Assembly: GCF_003865075.1 (NCBI RefSeq)
Contig: NZ_BHWB01000002.1
Coordinates: 587,111 to 651,110 of the forward strand
Length of the DNA stretch: 64,000 nucleotides
Direction: 5' to 3'
DNA from: Bacteroides faecalis
GTDB taxonomy: Bacteria; Bacteroidota; Bacteroidia; Bacteroidales; Bacteroidaceae
In this document: one piece after another, positions 1 to 8,750 of the stretch
Position numbering within the stretch: position 1 is the stretch's first letter
Layout: every line of letters starts with the position of its first letter
The notes under the pieces: model-generated
The model's input: only the letters and a program-made list of their open reading frames with translations
What the model was told of the DNA's origin: nothing
Database searches by the model: none
Position numbers and translations under genes: made by a program

Positions 1-173
1 GATAACATTCCTACCAGATAGACTGAAACACAGGTCACCGCCCATGTTGGTTCCATATTTTCAGCAGCTCTTTTTAACAGTATATATCCTGCAATAATTC
101 CAAGCAGAATACCTGATCCATGACTTAGGGCATTAACCCATTCTTCCTTATTGCTGTATCGTTTATTTTTCAA
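1..173 (-). CDS. Hemolysin III / TrhA-family membrane protein, 5' part only
   Basis: The reverse strand reads MKNKRYSNKEEWVNALSHGS and continues with hydrophobic segments until it leaves the window at base 1, so only about 57 N-terminal residues are present. The pattern of an acidic/aromatic start, then N-A-x-S-H-G, then a glycine-rich membrane helix is typical of the PAQR-like hemolysin III family (integral inner-membrane proteins; bacterial members are linked to membrane-energetics homeostasis). The start is a TTG at 171-173. It is supported by a GGAGG at 181-185 (seven bases away), which is unusually strong for Bacteroides. No ATG lies upstream in frame. The family call rests on the N-terminus alone. 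Confidence 0.7.
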   Translation of the reverse strand, partial: MKNKRYSNKEEWVNALSHGSGILLGIIAGYILLKRAAENMEPTWAVTCVSVYLVGML

Positions 174-180
174 AGTTTTT

Positions 181-185
181 CCTCC
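181..185 (-). promoter_or_regulatory. Ribosome binding site deciding a TTG start
   Basis: GGAGG on the minus strand, seven bases upstream of the TTG start at 171-173. Clear SD sequences are rare in this genome, so this one fixes the start of the hemolysin III-like gene. Confidence 0.65.
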
Positions 186-270
186 GTATGTTCAAATTGT
201 CCTAATGTTTACTGTTTTAGAATTCAGCCAGTCATGGTGACCTTTTAAAGGGTGTGATTAGAATTGGTCA

Positions 271-278
271 CAAAGGTA
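271..278 (-). promoter_or_regulatory. -7 promoter box (TACCTTTG) for the hemolysin III-like gene
   Basis: TACCTTTG on the minus strand fits the Bacteroidales -7 consensus TAnnTTTG and lies about 100 bases upstream of the TTG start. No TTTG is at the ideal -33 distance; the nearest, at 304-307, is 25 bases away. A 6-bp inverted repeat (GTGACC at 237-242, GGTCAC at 266-271) lies around the expected transcription start and could be an operator. Confidence 0.45.
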
Positions 279-334
279 GTGCTTTTTCTAAAAAGAGAAA
301 GAACAAAGGACTTTTGTTACATCGACTCTTTGGC

Positions 335-2215
335 TTATTCCTTTCTTAAAATAATTGTTCCATTATATTGTTCTGCCACCTGTTTGCGGAAGTCGATAAA
401 AGCTGGGTATTCTTCTGGATCATAAACACCTTTGTTCATCAACAGTCGGTGGATAACAAATATTTCTTTGTCTTTCACTTGAATGGAAGATAGGAATTTA
501 CCGAATTTGCTTTGCAGATTAACAGGACGAGGAAGTCCTTCAATGGCATAACCTTCAGGTAATGGGATGCAAATGCTGTCTGTATCCGAAAAACCATAAT
601 TGATATGAATAGGATATGTACGCTTTGCGCTACGAGGTACACTGAATCCTTTACGGAAAACATTGACAGGGATGAACAGTCGGTTGCCTGTTTTATTGCC
701 ATACTGGTTACTACTGATCACATAACTGAAAGTGATAGACGGATTGGATTCTTTCTGTTCGTTAATTTGCAGATTGAGAATATCGGCTTGAGGCAAATTA
801 ATATTCGAACGGATACGGTCTTTCTTTTGATTGGGTTCCAAGTACATGATGTCTGCTTCGTCTTCGTATTGAAACAATCGGGAAATCTCATTTACTTCGA
901 TGCGACTTTCAGTCGTGGGAGAAAGGAGGACTTTGGCCGTAATAGATTGCGTGTTTAGTGAATCCGGATAAGTGGGCAGACGATATATACGTCCTCCTGT
1001 AGGCTCAATAAGTAACGCATCGTGACCTGCAATACCTTGATGGACATATCCGAAAGGAAGCTCTGCATTGGTACATTCCAGCCAAAGTGTATCTTGTGGA
1101 AGAGGAACATGCAGAATAACATGATTCATCTGATTCGGACTTGAGAAATCGGGAATGAGCCGTTCATTTTCGGTGCTGATGGCGGTATAAGTAGAAGAAA
1201 TATCTAATTCCTTCAACATAGCACGCATATAATTGGAGAGTCCTTTGCAATCACCGAATCCTGTACGGCAAACATCAGTGGCAGCGATGGGCTGTAAACC
1301 TCCAATTCCTAACTGAATGCTGACGTAACGTGTATTTTTTGCCAGATAGTCGTACACTGCTTTCACTTTCTCCCGATCGGTGGAGCAATTAGCTGTCAGT
1401 TCATGCAATGAATTCCGGAAAGGTTCGGTCAGCAGATCACGTCCTTCGAGTAGTTTGTTTTGCCATTCTCCAAATTTCTGCCAAGTACTCATATCTCCTA
1501 CCGTCTTGTCGTATTGAAAAGCAGAAGGAGAAAAATAAATACGTGGAAACAGTTGCGCAAAAGAAGGGCCAAACGGTTCTTTTGCGATTGGTGGCAGTTT
1601 TGTAGCTGTGGCTTCGATAATCTGCTGTCCATTCGGACCGATGGACTCTTTCACCTGAATGTTTTTTCCTTTGGTATGTTGCTCATAATACCGACATGTT
1701 TGTTCGGCAGGTAGCTCAATCCGGTAAGAAGCTTTTTCTACTCTTTGGTCGAAGCTGAATTGTGGTAGGAAAGGTGGATAACCGATGAGACCGTTGGTGC
1801 ATTTTATTTCCCATTCGTATCTCACAGTAAAAGGCAAAGAAGGATAGTTGCAGTCGTACACATAGAAATAATCGTCCGAAGCGAGTGAACCGGAGTACTC
1901 ACTCTTCTGAAGATTTGATTTCTTAATCTTCCGTACGCTTTGCCCAGTGGCATTAAATATCTCTCCGGAAAACTTCTGCAAGGAATTGAACATGTCACAA
2001 CGACAAATAAACCGGGCGTCTTCCATCCCTTTGCGATTGAGAATGGTGATGGTGATGCTCTGCTTTTCTACCGATTGCGTCATCGACTTGCAAATGATTT
2101 CTGTGTGCATATCCTGTACGATGGAGATGAGATCGGACTGCACATCCTGCGCTTGTGCGAAGAGTGTAAAGAGGATTAAACAGGCGCAGGATAGAAGTCT
2201 GGTTGAATGATTCAT
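335..2215 (-). CDS. DUF3857 and transglutaminase-like exported protein (catalytically intact paralogue)
   Basis: 626 aa with a type I signal peptide (cleavage near AQAQ-D). Residues about 50-230 match the DUF3857 beta-rich domain. A transglutaminase-like (papain-fold) core follows: the nucleophile motif GFGDCKGLS has Cys near residue 324 and NHVILHV supplies the His near 365. A C-terminal beta-sandwich resembles the DUF2569/3858 partner seen in this family. It is the last gene of a three-gene minus-strand operon, 33 bp after its upstream neighbour. The family is common in Bacteroidetes and of unknown substrate. By its signal peptide it acts in the periplasm or at the outer membrane. Of the three paralogues, only this one keeps the Cys and His of the transglutaminase core. 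Confidence 0.82.
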   Translation of the reverse strand: MNHSTRLLSCACLILFTLFAQAQDVQSDLISIVQDMHTEIICKSMTQSVEKQSITITILNRKGMEDARFICRCDMFNSLQKFSGEIFNATGQSVRKIKKSNLQKSEYSGSLASDDYFYVYDCNYPSLPFTVRYEWEIKCTNGLIGYPPFLPQFSFDQRVEKASYRIELPAEQTCRYYEQHTKGKNIQVKESIGPNGQQIIEATATKLPPIAKEPFGPSFAQLFPRIYFSPSAFQYDKTVGDMSTWQKFGEWQNKLLEGRDLLTEPFRNSLHELTANCSTDREKVKAVYDYLAKNTRYVSIQLGIGGLQPIAATDVCRTGFGDCKGLSNYMRAMLKELDISSTYTAISTENERLIPDFSSPNQMNHVILHVPLPQDTLWLECTNAELPFGYVHQGIAGHDALLIEPTGGRIYRLPTYPDSLNTQSITAKVLLSPTTESRIEVNEISRLFQYEDEADIMYLEPNQKKDRIRSNINLPQADILNLQINEQKESNPSITFSYVISSNQYGNKTGNRLFIPVNVFRKGFSVPRSAKRTYPIHINYGFSDTDSICIPLPEGYAIEGLPRPVNLQSKFGKFLSSIQVKDKEIFVIHRLLMNKGVYDPEEYPAFIDFRKQVAEQYNGTIILRKE

Positions 2216-2248
2216 GATGTATATAAAGTTTTTTAAGATGGGTATTAT

Positions 2249-4255
2249 TTATAACTTTCTCAGTACTACCATTTCATTGTTTTTATTGGTGATCTTTTCC
2301 CAGAAAGCTTTCACGTCTTGATACTCATCAGGCAGATAGAATGATTTGCTGGAAGAAAATACATACTCTATTTTTATTGCATCATGTTCTTGGGATATGT
2401 TGTATTGGCAGATACTTTGTCCGTCTTTTGCTATGAGTTTCATAGATTTGGGAATTTCTTCGATTACATAGCCTTCTGGAATTCTTAGAAGTGTAGTCAG
2501 AAACAGTTGATTGTTATATGTTATTTCTATGGGAAGCTTTCGCTCTGCTTGTGTGAATGGGCATTTGCTGACATGGAGGAATACAAGCGGATTCACGTAA
2601 ATGTGGTTGTCACTTACTGTCAGTTGTTTCTCAAATTCAAAAAATTCTGTAACGTTAGGTGAGAATGACCGCACATCTTTTACTTGAAATTGCTTGACAC
2701 TGATGCTCTCTGTTGTTTCCAGTTCGCTTATAAAGGCGGTACTGTCTTTGGCATTATGATAACGTTTTCGAAACGAATACGTATCTAATCCGGTATACTT
2801 AGTCAGTCTGGTTCCTTTGATTTTTCCTTCCGGACAAATGTATCCGTCTACTTTCGAGTCGATTTGATGTTTACCCAGCCGGTTCAGGTTTACCCAATAA
2901 CTTGCTCCCATATCATTGATGATACGTGCCTGATCTACCATTAATATAGGAGATAGGACATTTATGAACCCGTAATCTATTGAACCGTCTAAGAAAACAA
3001 ATGTGCTGTCGGTATCAGCAATACCTACAATAAAGGTATTTAACTTCAGAATAGAAGGGTGGCTGATGGGTAATCTTCCTGCATCTCTCCTGCTCATTAC
3101 CACTGGATAACAGGGAATCTGTGCGTCACGCAGCATACTCATCAATATAAAATTGAAGTCGGCATTGCTGCCTGTTTGATCTTTTATTACTTTTTTTACT
3201 TCATTTCCATATAGGCTGTATTGTCCATTCCAGGATAGCTTCTTTTTGAGGAAAAGAAAGATTGCGGATATTTGCTCCAGTTGGCTAGGTAATTTATCCA
3301 GGTGCAGTGACTTTATTTCTTTGTGGTAAGGATTGCGCATTCTGAGTAACCCGCCAAAACTTTCATCTTCTAACAGCATTTTATCGATATCATTCCACGC
3401 TTGGGTAAATGAATGATAGGGCCTGCCCGGAATTTCAAGTCCTTTGATTTCGAGATTGACACCGCTCAGGTAGTCATCCGCACACCAGACATAATTATCA
3501 GCATGAAGAGCTGGTAATTGCTTGCCGGTGAATAGTAAATAGTCTCCTTTGCATTCTATCGTTCCTGGAGGATAGGGCGGTTCGAGCATGAATAATTGAC
3601 GGGTTGTTTCTTTTTGGGGAGTTAGGCTATAGCTGCCTTGTACCTCTAGGCTGTATTTAAAATATTCGGGTATTGTTATTTCGTATTGAGCCAAAAGGAC
3701 CGGAATATTCCTTTGAGCTTTCCAAGGAGCTATATTGAAGAAAAAATCAGAATGTAATTGAAACTTATATTCGAATACTGTTCCTTTTTTGACAGCAGGT
3801 ATGGAAAACTTAGTTAGCATATAATCGTTGTTAAGCCGTTCTTTAAAAATGAGATTGTTTTTTAGTTTGGTACGTACAATTTCTCCTTTTTCCAGATTAT
3901 AGGCTGATGCGTCAATCTGTTTGACTGTCTCTCTTAAACGATTGTCTTTAGTATTCAGGTAATATGGAATGCTGATGTTAGCATGAGATGCCCCATTAGG
4001 CTTGAGTACTTTAACCTTGAACTCGTAGTCATATACAAGGCGGAACTGCCGTTCGACGAAAATATAGTTTACACTACATTTGGAATAAAGTACTACTGCC
4101 GTAGCGGATGTGTCAGGAGCATACTCGGTCATAGCCAACTCCTCTTTGGTGGGATGGCCGTATTTTGTGCTAGGCTCAATATTAGCGAGCTTAGCCTGAC
4201 GGGCGGAACTCTGCCAGCCTAATAATAACATGGCAAACAGCAGTATCAGCTTCAT
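2249..4255 (-). CDS. DUF3857 exported protein with a degenerate transglutaminase core
   Basis: 668 aa, signal peptide (MKLILLFAMLLLGWQSSARQ), then a motif shared with the next paralogue (KYGxPTKEEL, then YAPDTxATAV). A DUF3857 domain occupies roughly residues 60-260 and a transglutaminase-like fold about 290-470. At the nucleophile position the sequence is TGSNADFNFIL, with no Cys, and the His-containing strand reads LKLNTFIVGI, with no His. The fold is therefore probably kept for binding or structure, not for catalysis. It is the middle gene of the operon (23 bp after the upstream gene, 33 bp before the downstream gene). The strong similarity to 4279-6291 indicates tandem duplication. Confidence 0.8.
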   Translation of the reverse strand: MKLILLFAMLLLGWQSSARQAKLANIEPSTKYGHPTKEELAMTEYAPDTSATAVVLYSKCSVNYIFVERQFRLVYDYEFKVKVLKPNGASHANISIPYYLNTKDNRLRETVKQIDASAYNLEKGEIVRTKLKNNLIFKERLNNDYMLTKFSIPAVKKGTVFEYKFQLHSDFFFNIAPWKAQRNIPVLLAQYEITIPEYFKYSLEVQGSYSLTPQKETTRQLFMLEPPYPPGTIECKGDYLLFTGKQLPALHADNYVWCADDYLSGVNLEIKGLEIPGRPYHSFTQAWNDIDKMLLEDESFGGLLRMRNPYHKEIKSLHLDKLPSQLEQISAIFLFLKKKLSWNGQYSLYGNEVKKVIKDQTGSNADFNFILMSMLRDAQIPCYPVVMSRRDAGRLPISHPSILKLNTFIVGIADTDSTFVFLDGSIDYGFINVLSPILMVDQARIINDMGASYWVNLNRLGKHQIDSKVDGYICPEGKIKGTRLTKYTGLDTYSFRKRYHNAKDSTAFISELETTESISVKQFQVKDVRSFSPNVTEFFEFEKQLTVSDNHIYVNPLVFLHVSKCPFTQAERKLPIEITYNNQLFLTTLLRIPEGYVIEEIPKSMKLIAKDGQSICQYNISQEHDAIKIEYVFSSSKSFYLPDEYQDVKAFWEKITNKNNEMVVLRKL

Positions 4256-4278
4256 ATTATTTACAGATTGAGATTATA

Positions 4279-6291
4279 TTATATTTTTTTCAGTACAATA
4301 GTTGCTTTATTCTTATCAATCATTTTGGTCCATATATCTTGTATCTGTTTGTATTTATCGACAGGGAATAGATAGGATTTCATACTGAATAGATAATTCA
4401 AGCGGATCTGATTCTCTGCTTTCTCTATCATATATCTGCATTGCAGATCATTGTTGTCGTTTTTGATAAGTTGCGACTGGGGGAGCTCTTCCACTGTGTA
4501 TCCTTCCGGAATAGTCAATGTGGATGATACTACAAAACTATATGGATAGGGGAACTCGACAGGAAGCACTCTTTCTGTCTGGAAGAAAGGATTCTTGTCT
4601 ACATGGGTGAAAATCATTGGATTAACATATAGCCGGTCTCCAGATGTTCCCGTTTTTATGGTGAAATCTGTTAATTCTTCCAATTGCGCGAGATCGTCAG
4701 AAATGTTTTGGATTTTCGTATTACTGAAGACACTCTTGTCATTTTCCTGAGAATCGGCTGATTCTTTTTTGTGTAGCTTCCGTCGCTGGAATTCCAATGC
4801 CTGATGTCCGGTAAAGGAGGATTTACGCTTTCCTTTAATCTCTGTTCCTTCTATAGCAGCTTCAATGGTAACAAATACGGCACTATTTGAAATTTTAGTC
4901 AGATCCACCCATTTTTTTTCTTCGGCTTCCGGTGATCCAAGTATATACGCTTGGCTTACGGTTAGTTCAAGTGGCAATACATTGAGTGTAGGAATCTCCA
5001 TCGAGCTGTCTAGGTAGATGTATTTCTTGTTGTCTTGATCGTAAACGGCAACAACAAATGTATTCAGTTTCTGAATAGAGGGATAATTGATGGGAAGTAT
5101 TCCTGCTGAACGGTGACTCATTACAACGGGATAGGCTGAGAAGCCGAAGTCCTTGAGTATGCTAATGAGCACGAAGTTTAGATCGGCATTACTGCCTCTT
5201 TTTTCTTTTAACACTTTAGAAGGATTTATACCGTATAGTCTATAAGTACCATCCCATGCCAGATTCTTTCTCAGTACCTTAAATGCAGTGATAATTTTTT
5301 GGTTGGTGGTCATGTCACTGGAAAAATCGCGTTTGGCTTCCTCTCTGAAAGGATTGGTCATCGCCATAAGCTGACCGAACGGTTCGTATTCGATATTCAT
5401 AAGTCGTTTCTCTATATCCGACCACTTCTTGCTAATAGGACGGTATTCCTGTCCTGGAAAGTTGGTGCCTTGCATGTCGAAACTAATCTGTACTTTGTAA
5501 TCTTCCGGACACCAGCAGTAGTCTTCCTTTTGTTTAATAGCTGGAAGGTTCTCGCTAGTGAAGGTTAATTGATCACAGTTTACGGAGAATACATCTGCCG
5601 AACCGGCTCCACCAGGTCCATAGTTGGACGCACGCATGGTGGTCTGTTTTTTATCTGTTTTTATCAGGTCGCTTCCACGACTTTCGATGTTGAAAATATA
5701 TACCAGTGGAATGGTGACTTCGTACTGATTGTAAACCACCGGGATTTCTTGTTGCATAAACCAGTTGGGTATTTCGATATAACTGGTTGTTGTCATATAA
5801 CGGTATTCAATTACCGTTCCGGCTTTTACTGCGGGAAGAGAGAATTTCAAGACTTTGATATTGGGATCTACTCGTTCGTCGGATATCAGGTCACTGGTGA
5901 GTGCAGTCTTGACAATCTTTCCATTTTCCATGTTATAACTGGCTCCGTCCAGTTTTTCTATTCTGTCAGCTTCTTTATGTGTGTCTGTAGGAGAGTAGTA
6001 TGGAATGGCGACATCTGCGTAAGAGGTTCCTTGTGATTTCAGAATTTTCACTCGAATTACTTGTTCGGTATGTAATTTGAAAAAGTCATTGTAAGTGAAA
6101 TAGGTTTTCCCCTGATGAAGAAGACATACGGCTGTAGCTGTGGTGTCGGGAGCATAAGTAATCAGGGATAATTCTTCTTTAGTGGGTTTGCCGTATTTCA
6201 AGTTGGGCTTGAGAACGGGATCGCTTTGTTGTGCTAGAACATACGATATGCACAGAAATAAATAAGTGTATAGTGTGAATAGTTTTTCCAT
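4279..6291 (-). CDS. DUF3857 exported protein with a degenerate transglutaminase core
   Basis: 670 aa, first gene of the three-gene operon. A signal peptide ends near LAQQS and is followed by KYGKPTKEEL and YAPDTTATAV, nearly the same as in the neighbouring paralogue. A DUF3857 domain and a transglutaminase-like domain are recognisable. The nucleophile loop reads RGSNADLNFVL (no Cys) and the following strand QKLNTFVVAV (no His), so peptidase or transglutaminase activity is unlikely. Its C-terminus (ENQIRLNYLFSMKSYLFP, then IDKNKATIVLKKI) parallels those of the other two. Role unknown; the operon may encode an envelope complex of one active and two pseudo-enzyme subunits (inference). Confidence 0.8.
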   Translation of the reverse strand: MEKLFTLYTYLFLCISYVLAQQSDPVLKPNLKYGKPTKEELSLITYAPDTTATAVCLLHQGKTYFTYNDFFKLHTEQVIRVKILKSQGTSYADVAIPYYSPTDTHKEADRIEKLDGASYNMENGKIVKTALTSDLISDERVDPNIKVLKFSLPAVKAGTVIEYRYMTTTSYIEIPNWFMQQEIPVVYNQYEVTIPLVYIFNIESRGSDLIKTDKKQTTMRASNYGPGGAGSADVFSVNCDQLTFTSENLPAIKQKEDYCWCPEDYKVQISFDMQGTNFPGQEYRPISKKWSDIEKRLMNIEYEPFGQLMAMTNPFREEAKRDFSSDMTTNQKIITAFKVLRKNLAWDGTYRLYGINPSKVLKEKRGSNADLNFVLISILKDFGFSAYPVVMSHRSAGILPINYPSIQKLNTFVVAVYDQDNKKYIYLDSSMEIPTLNVLPLELTVSQAYILGSPEAEEKKWVDLTKISNSAVFVTIEAAIEGTEIKGKRKSSFTGHQALEFQRRKLHKKESADSQENDKSVFSNTKIQNISDDLAQLEELTDFTIKTGTSGDRLYVNPMIFTHVDKNPFFQTERVLPVEFPYPYSFVVSSTLTIPEGYTVEELPQSQLIKNDNNDLQCRYMIEKAENQIRLNYLFSMKSYLFPVDKYKQIQDIWTKMIDKNKATIVLKKI

Positions 6292-6318
6292 ATTCTTGTG
6301 TGTTGTTTCATATTATCA

Positions 6319-6350
6319 CAAATTTAGGAAAAAAAAAGAGAAAGAACCAA
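6319..6350 (-). promoter_or_regulatory. Promoter of the DUF3857 operon
   Basis: On the minus strand, TAAATTTG (6319-6326) fits the -7 box, with TTG at 6348-6350 across a 21-bp spacer. It lies 28 bases before the start of the 6291 gene and overlaps the ddh terminator hairpin. Confidence 0.45.
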
Positions 6351-6363
6351 GCCTTTCTCTTTT
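6334..6363 (-). terminator. Terminator hairpin after ddh
   Basis: AAAAGAGAAAG (6334-6344) pairs with CTTTCTCTTTT (6353-6363) over an 8-base loop. On the minus strand the stem runs into a long U-tract, as expected for intrinsic termination of ddh. Confidence 0.6.
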
Positions 6364-6387
6364 TATTTTCATCTTTAAAGCAAAGAT

Positions 6388-7287
6388 TTATACGAGATGT
6401 CCGATCCACTCTTCGCGGTCGCCTGGAAGCAGGTCGATTACCGGAACTTCTACCATGGTATAACAACCCGGTTGCTGTTTCATAGAAGCGCGTGCTACGC
6501 ATACTAATACTTGTGCAGTCAGTGCAGGATTGTTGATACGCATATTAAATTCGAATAACTGGTTTTGAGTTTTTCCTGATACTCCTTTGCGAGTCAAGTT
6601 TACACCGTGTCCCATATCAAGCAATGCATCTACGCTCGGAACGAGTTTCACATGTGTTTCGTCATTTACAAAATAAGGGTCTGCTTTGATGGCTGCTGCT
6701 ACTTCTTCAAACTTATATCCGTCTTTCAGTTCGATATATACCATACGGCGATGAATACCAGTTCCTGTCGGGATAGTCATAGATAAAGCGGCTTTCACTC
6801 CATCAACAGCTTTTACGGCAACAGTGTGTCCCATACTCATACCGGGACCGAAGTTGGTGTATGTGATACCTTTCGGAGCGATTGCTTCGAGCATCGTACG
6901 TACGATAGAGTCACTTCCCGGATCCCAGCCTGCAGATATGATCGATACAGCTCCATGTGCTTTGGCTGTAGCATTCAATGAACGGCGTAAATCTACAATA
7001 CCAGTATGAATGTCGAAGCTATCGACCGTATTAATACCCATTGCCAGGTATTCTTTGGCATATTTTTCTACGCTGCGAGTCGGAGTACAAAGTATGGCAA
7101 CTTCTACACCTTCCAACTCTTTGATATCTTTCACTACTGCATAATTTGCTAGTTCTTCCGGCTTGTTTTCTGCTCCTGCACGACGAACAACACCAGCTAT
7201 TTCAAAATCTGGTGCAGCTTGAAGGGCCTCAAGTACATAGTGCCCGATATTGCCATAACCAACGATGGCGGCTCTTACTTTTTTCAT
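6388..7287 (-). CDS. ddh: meso-diaminopimelate D-dehydrogenase
   Basis: 299 aa, the usual length for the family. The N-terminal Rossmann motif VGYGNIG (residues about 9-15) binds NADPH. The characteristic GWDPGSDSIVR and FGPGMSMGHTVAV stretches form the substrate side of the active site. The enzyme converts L-tetrahydrodipicolinate, ammonia and NADPH to meso-diaminopimelate in one step, feeding lysine and peptidoglycan synthesis in the cytoplasm. It is monocistronic: its own -7 box lies upstream and a terminator follows. Confidence 0.95.
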   Translation of the reverse strand: MKKVRAAIVGYGNIGHYVLEALQAAPDFEIAGVVRRAGAENKPEELANYAVVKDIKELEGVEVAILCTPTRSVEKYAKEYLAMGINTVDSFDIHTGIVDLRRSLNATAKAHGAVSIISAGWDPGSDSIVRTMLEAIAPKGITYTNFGPGMSMGHTVAVKAVDGVKAALSMTIPTGTGIHRRMVYIELKDGYKFEEVAAAIKADPYFVNDETHVKLVPSVDALLDMGHGVNLTRKGVSGKTQNQLFEFNMRINNPALTAQVLVCVARASMKQQPGCYTMVEVPVIDLLPGDREEWIGHLV

Positions 7288-7329
7288 CCTTTAATAGGTC
7301 TTAATGAACAAATTTCTTTCTAATTGCTG

Positions 7330-7337
7330 CAAAAATA
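7330..7337 (-). promoter_or_regulatory. -7 box (TATTTTTG) of ddh
   Basis: TATTTTTG on the minus strand, about 43 bases before the ddh start. No clear -33 TTTG is visible at 19-21 bp. Confidence 0.45.
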
Positions 7338-7444
7338 AACATTTTATTATAAACTATTGTTTTTCTGACTAATATTTTTTTTATTAGTTTAATGAGAATG
7401 TGTGTATTTATAGTTTTATTTATAGGTAAATAATTGGTAGAATA

Positions 7445-8380
7445 ATGAAAGTAGTAGCATTTATGAAACAAGTAGCCGATCGGTTACAAATGGAAGGGAA
7501 CTTTGGTACTGCTCACGTCTATCGTAGTAGTCTCAATGCCATTATTGCTTATCATGGGAAAAAAGATTTTAGTTTTTCACAAGTAAATCCGGAATGGTTG
7601 AAAGGGTTCGAAATACAACTTCGTAGTCGTGGATGTAGTTGGAATACGGTTTCAACTTATTTGCGTACGTTTCGGGCTGTTTATAATCGTGCGGTAGATA
7701 GAAGTATAGCGGTTTATGTGCCGCATCTCTTCCGTTCTGTGTATACCGGTACACGCGCCGATCGTAAACGGGCATTGGGTGGAGAGGATATAAAAAAGGT
7801 GTTCGCAAAATTACCTCATTCGCACAAAGGACGCTGTTCTTTGGAAAGTGCACAAGAGTTGTTTATCCTGATGTTTCTGCTTCGTGGTCTTCCTTTTGTT
7901 GATCTTGCGTATTTGCGTAAAAGTGATCTGCGTGGTAATGTCATTACATATCGCAGGCGTAAAACAGGAAGTCCTTTGGCGGTGACATTGACTCCGGAAG
8001 CAATGGTACTTTTGCGTAGGCATATCAGCCGAGATGCAACTTCTCCGTATTTATTCCCATTGCTGACCAGTGAGGAGGGGACGAAAGAAGCTTATCGCGA
8101 ATATCAACTGGCTTTGCGCAATTTCAACAAACAGTTGGCGTTGCTTGGTAAGATATTGAGATTGGGTGATAAACTTAGTTCGTATACAGCGCGCCATACA
8201 TGGGCAACTACAGCATATTACTGTGAGATCCATCCCGGAATTATTTCAGAGGCTATGGGACATTCGTCGATTACGGTGACTGAAACTTATCTCAAACCTT
8301 TTCAGAATAAGAAAATAGATGAAGCTAATAAACAGGTAATAGAGTTTATAAGATATTCAGTTCCTGTTGTAGCATTCTGA
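7445..8380 (+). CDS. Tyrosine site-specific recombinase (putative promoter invertase)
   Basis: 311 aa, the size of Bacteroidales tyrosine recombinases. It has an N-terminal SAM-like core-binding domain (about 1-100, with ...GNFGTAHVYRSSLNAI) and a C-terminal catalytic domain. Catalytic motifs seen: the first Arg in FLLRGLPFVDLAYL; the box II equivalent SSYTARHTWATTA; GHSS with the second His; and TETYLK with the nucleophile Tyr near the C-terminus. The stop codon is 10 bases before the left arm of a perfect 24-bp inverted repeat, so it most likely inverts the 8415-8665 segment and switches the downstream surface gene. Tyrosine recombinases (Tsr type) that invert promoters of outer-surface genes are established in B. 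fragilis; the role here is inferred from position. Confidence 0.88.
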   Translation: MKVVAFMKQVADRLQMEGNFGTAHVYRSSLNAIIAYHGKKDFSFSQVNPEWLKGFEIQLRSRGCSWNTVSTYLRTFRAVYNRAVDRSIAVYVPHLFRSVYTGTRADRKRALGGEDIKKVFAKLPHSHKGRCSLESAQELFILMFLLRGLPFVDLAYLRKSDLRGNVITYRRRKTGSPLAVTLTPEAMVLLRRHISRDATSPYLFPLLTSEEGTKEAYREYQLALRNFNKQLALLGKILRLGDKLSSYTARHTWATTAYYCEIHPGIISEAMGHSSITVTETYLKPFQNKKIDEANKQVIEFIRYSVPVVAF

Positions 8381-8390
8381 ATATTAGTCT

Positions 8391-8414
8391 GTTACTTCGT
8401 AGGTAACAGGCGGA
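8391..8414 (+). repeat. Left inverted repeat (recombination site) of an invertible segment
   Basis: This 24-bp sequence is the exact reverse complement of 8666-8689. Inside it, GTTAC-N7-GTAAC (8391-8407) is a symmetric core of two recombinase arms around a 7-bp crossover region, the usual design of a tyrosine-recombinase site. Confidence 0.9.
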
Positions 8415-8665
8415 ATAATGCTGCAAAGATGGATATATTTTGGAAAACATGCAAACAAAATAGATTTTTTTTCATATAAATTGCTAAAAATGCTTGTAGC
8501 ACGATAAAACGGTGGATGTCTTGCTCTTTGGTTTGCTATTGAACTCTCGATTTAGATAAAAGACTTCCCTCCCCTCTGCTGTGCTTGGGAAGCAGGGGTA
8601 AAAATGTTTTCATGTCTGATCATTGTTTTTTCATACTAATTAGATTCTGCTGGATGTAAAACGCA
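8415..8665. other. 251-bp invertible promoter segment
   Basis: Non-coding DNA bounded by the perfect 24-bp inverted repeats. Its only good Bacteroidales promoter (TTTG-N20-CATCTTTG at 8424-8455) reads leftward in this sequence, toward the 3' end of the recombinase gene. After inversion, the promoter would read rightward and start transcription at the edge of the repeat, into the 967-aa surface gene. A GC-rich imperfect hairpin (CCCCT..GCT with AGCAGGGG, about 8570-8598) lies in the middle. No comparable rightward promoter is visible, so this sequence shows the apparent OFF orientation. Confidence 0.78.
8424..8455 (-). promoter_or_regulatory. Invertible promoter, currently pointing away from the surface gene
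   Basis: On the minus strand, -33 TTTG (8452-8455), a 20-bp spacer, then CATCTTTG (8424-8431). This matches TAnnTTTG at five of the six defined positions. Predicted start of transcription is near 8420, a few bases inside the left repeat. Confidence 0.6.
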
Positions 8666-8689
8666 TCCGCCTGTTACCTACGAAGTAAC
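8666..8689 (-). repeat. Right inverted repeat (recombination site) of the invertible segment
   Basis: Exact reverse complement of 8391-8414 over 24 bp; identity stops immediately on both sides. Contains the same GTTAC-N7-GTAAC core. It lies 61 bases upstream of the start codon of the surface lipoprotein gene. Confidence 0.9.
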
Positions 8690-8750
8690 GGAATAATATT
8701 ATTGAAACGTAGTGTTTAATAATATATTATTAATGTAATTTTAAGTAGTT

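Noticed and set aside
247..272. CRP-like site (TGTGA...TCACA) before the hemolysin III gene
   Set aside because: The half-sites are ten bases apart, not six, and Bacteroides lacks a classical CRP-cAMP system.
7569..7853. Open frames antisense to the recombinase and many similar antisense frames elsewhere
   Set aside because: They are shadows of clearly coding frames on the opposite strand, with no own promoter or conserved features.
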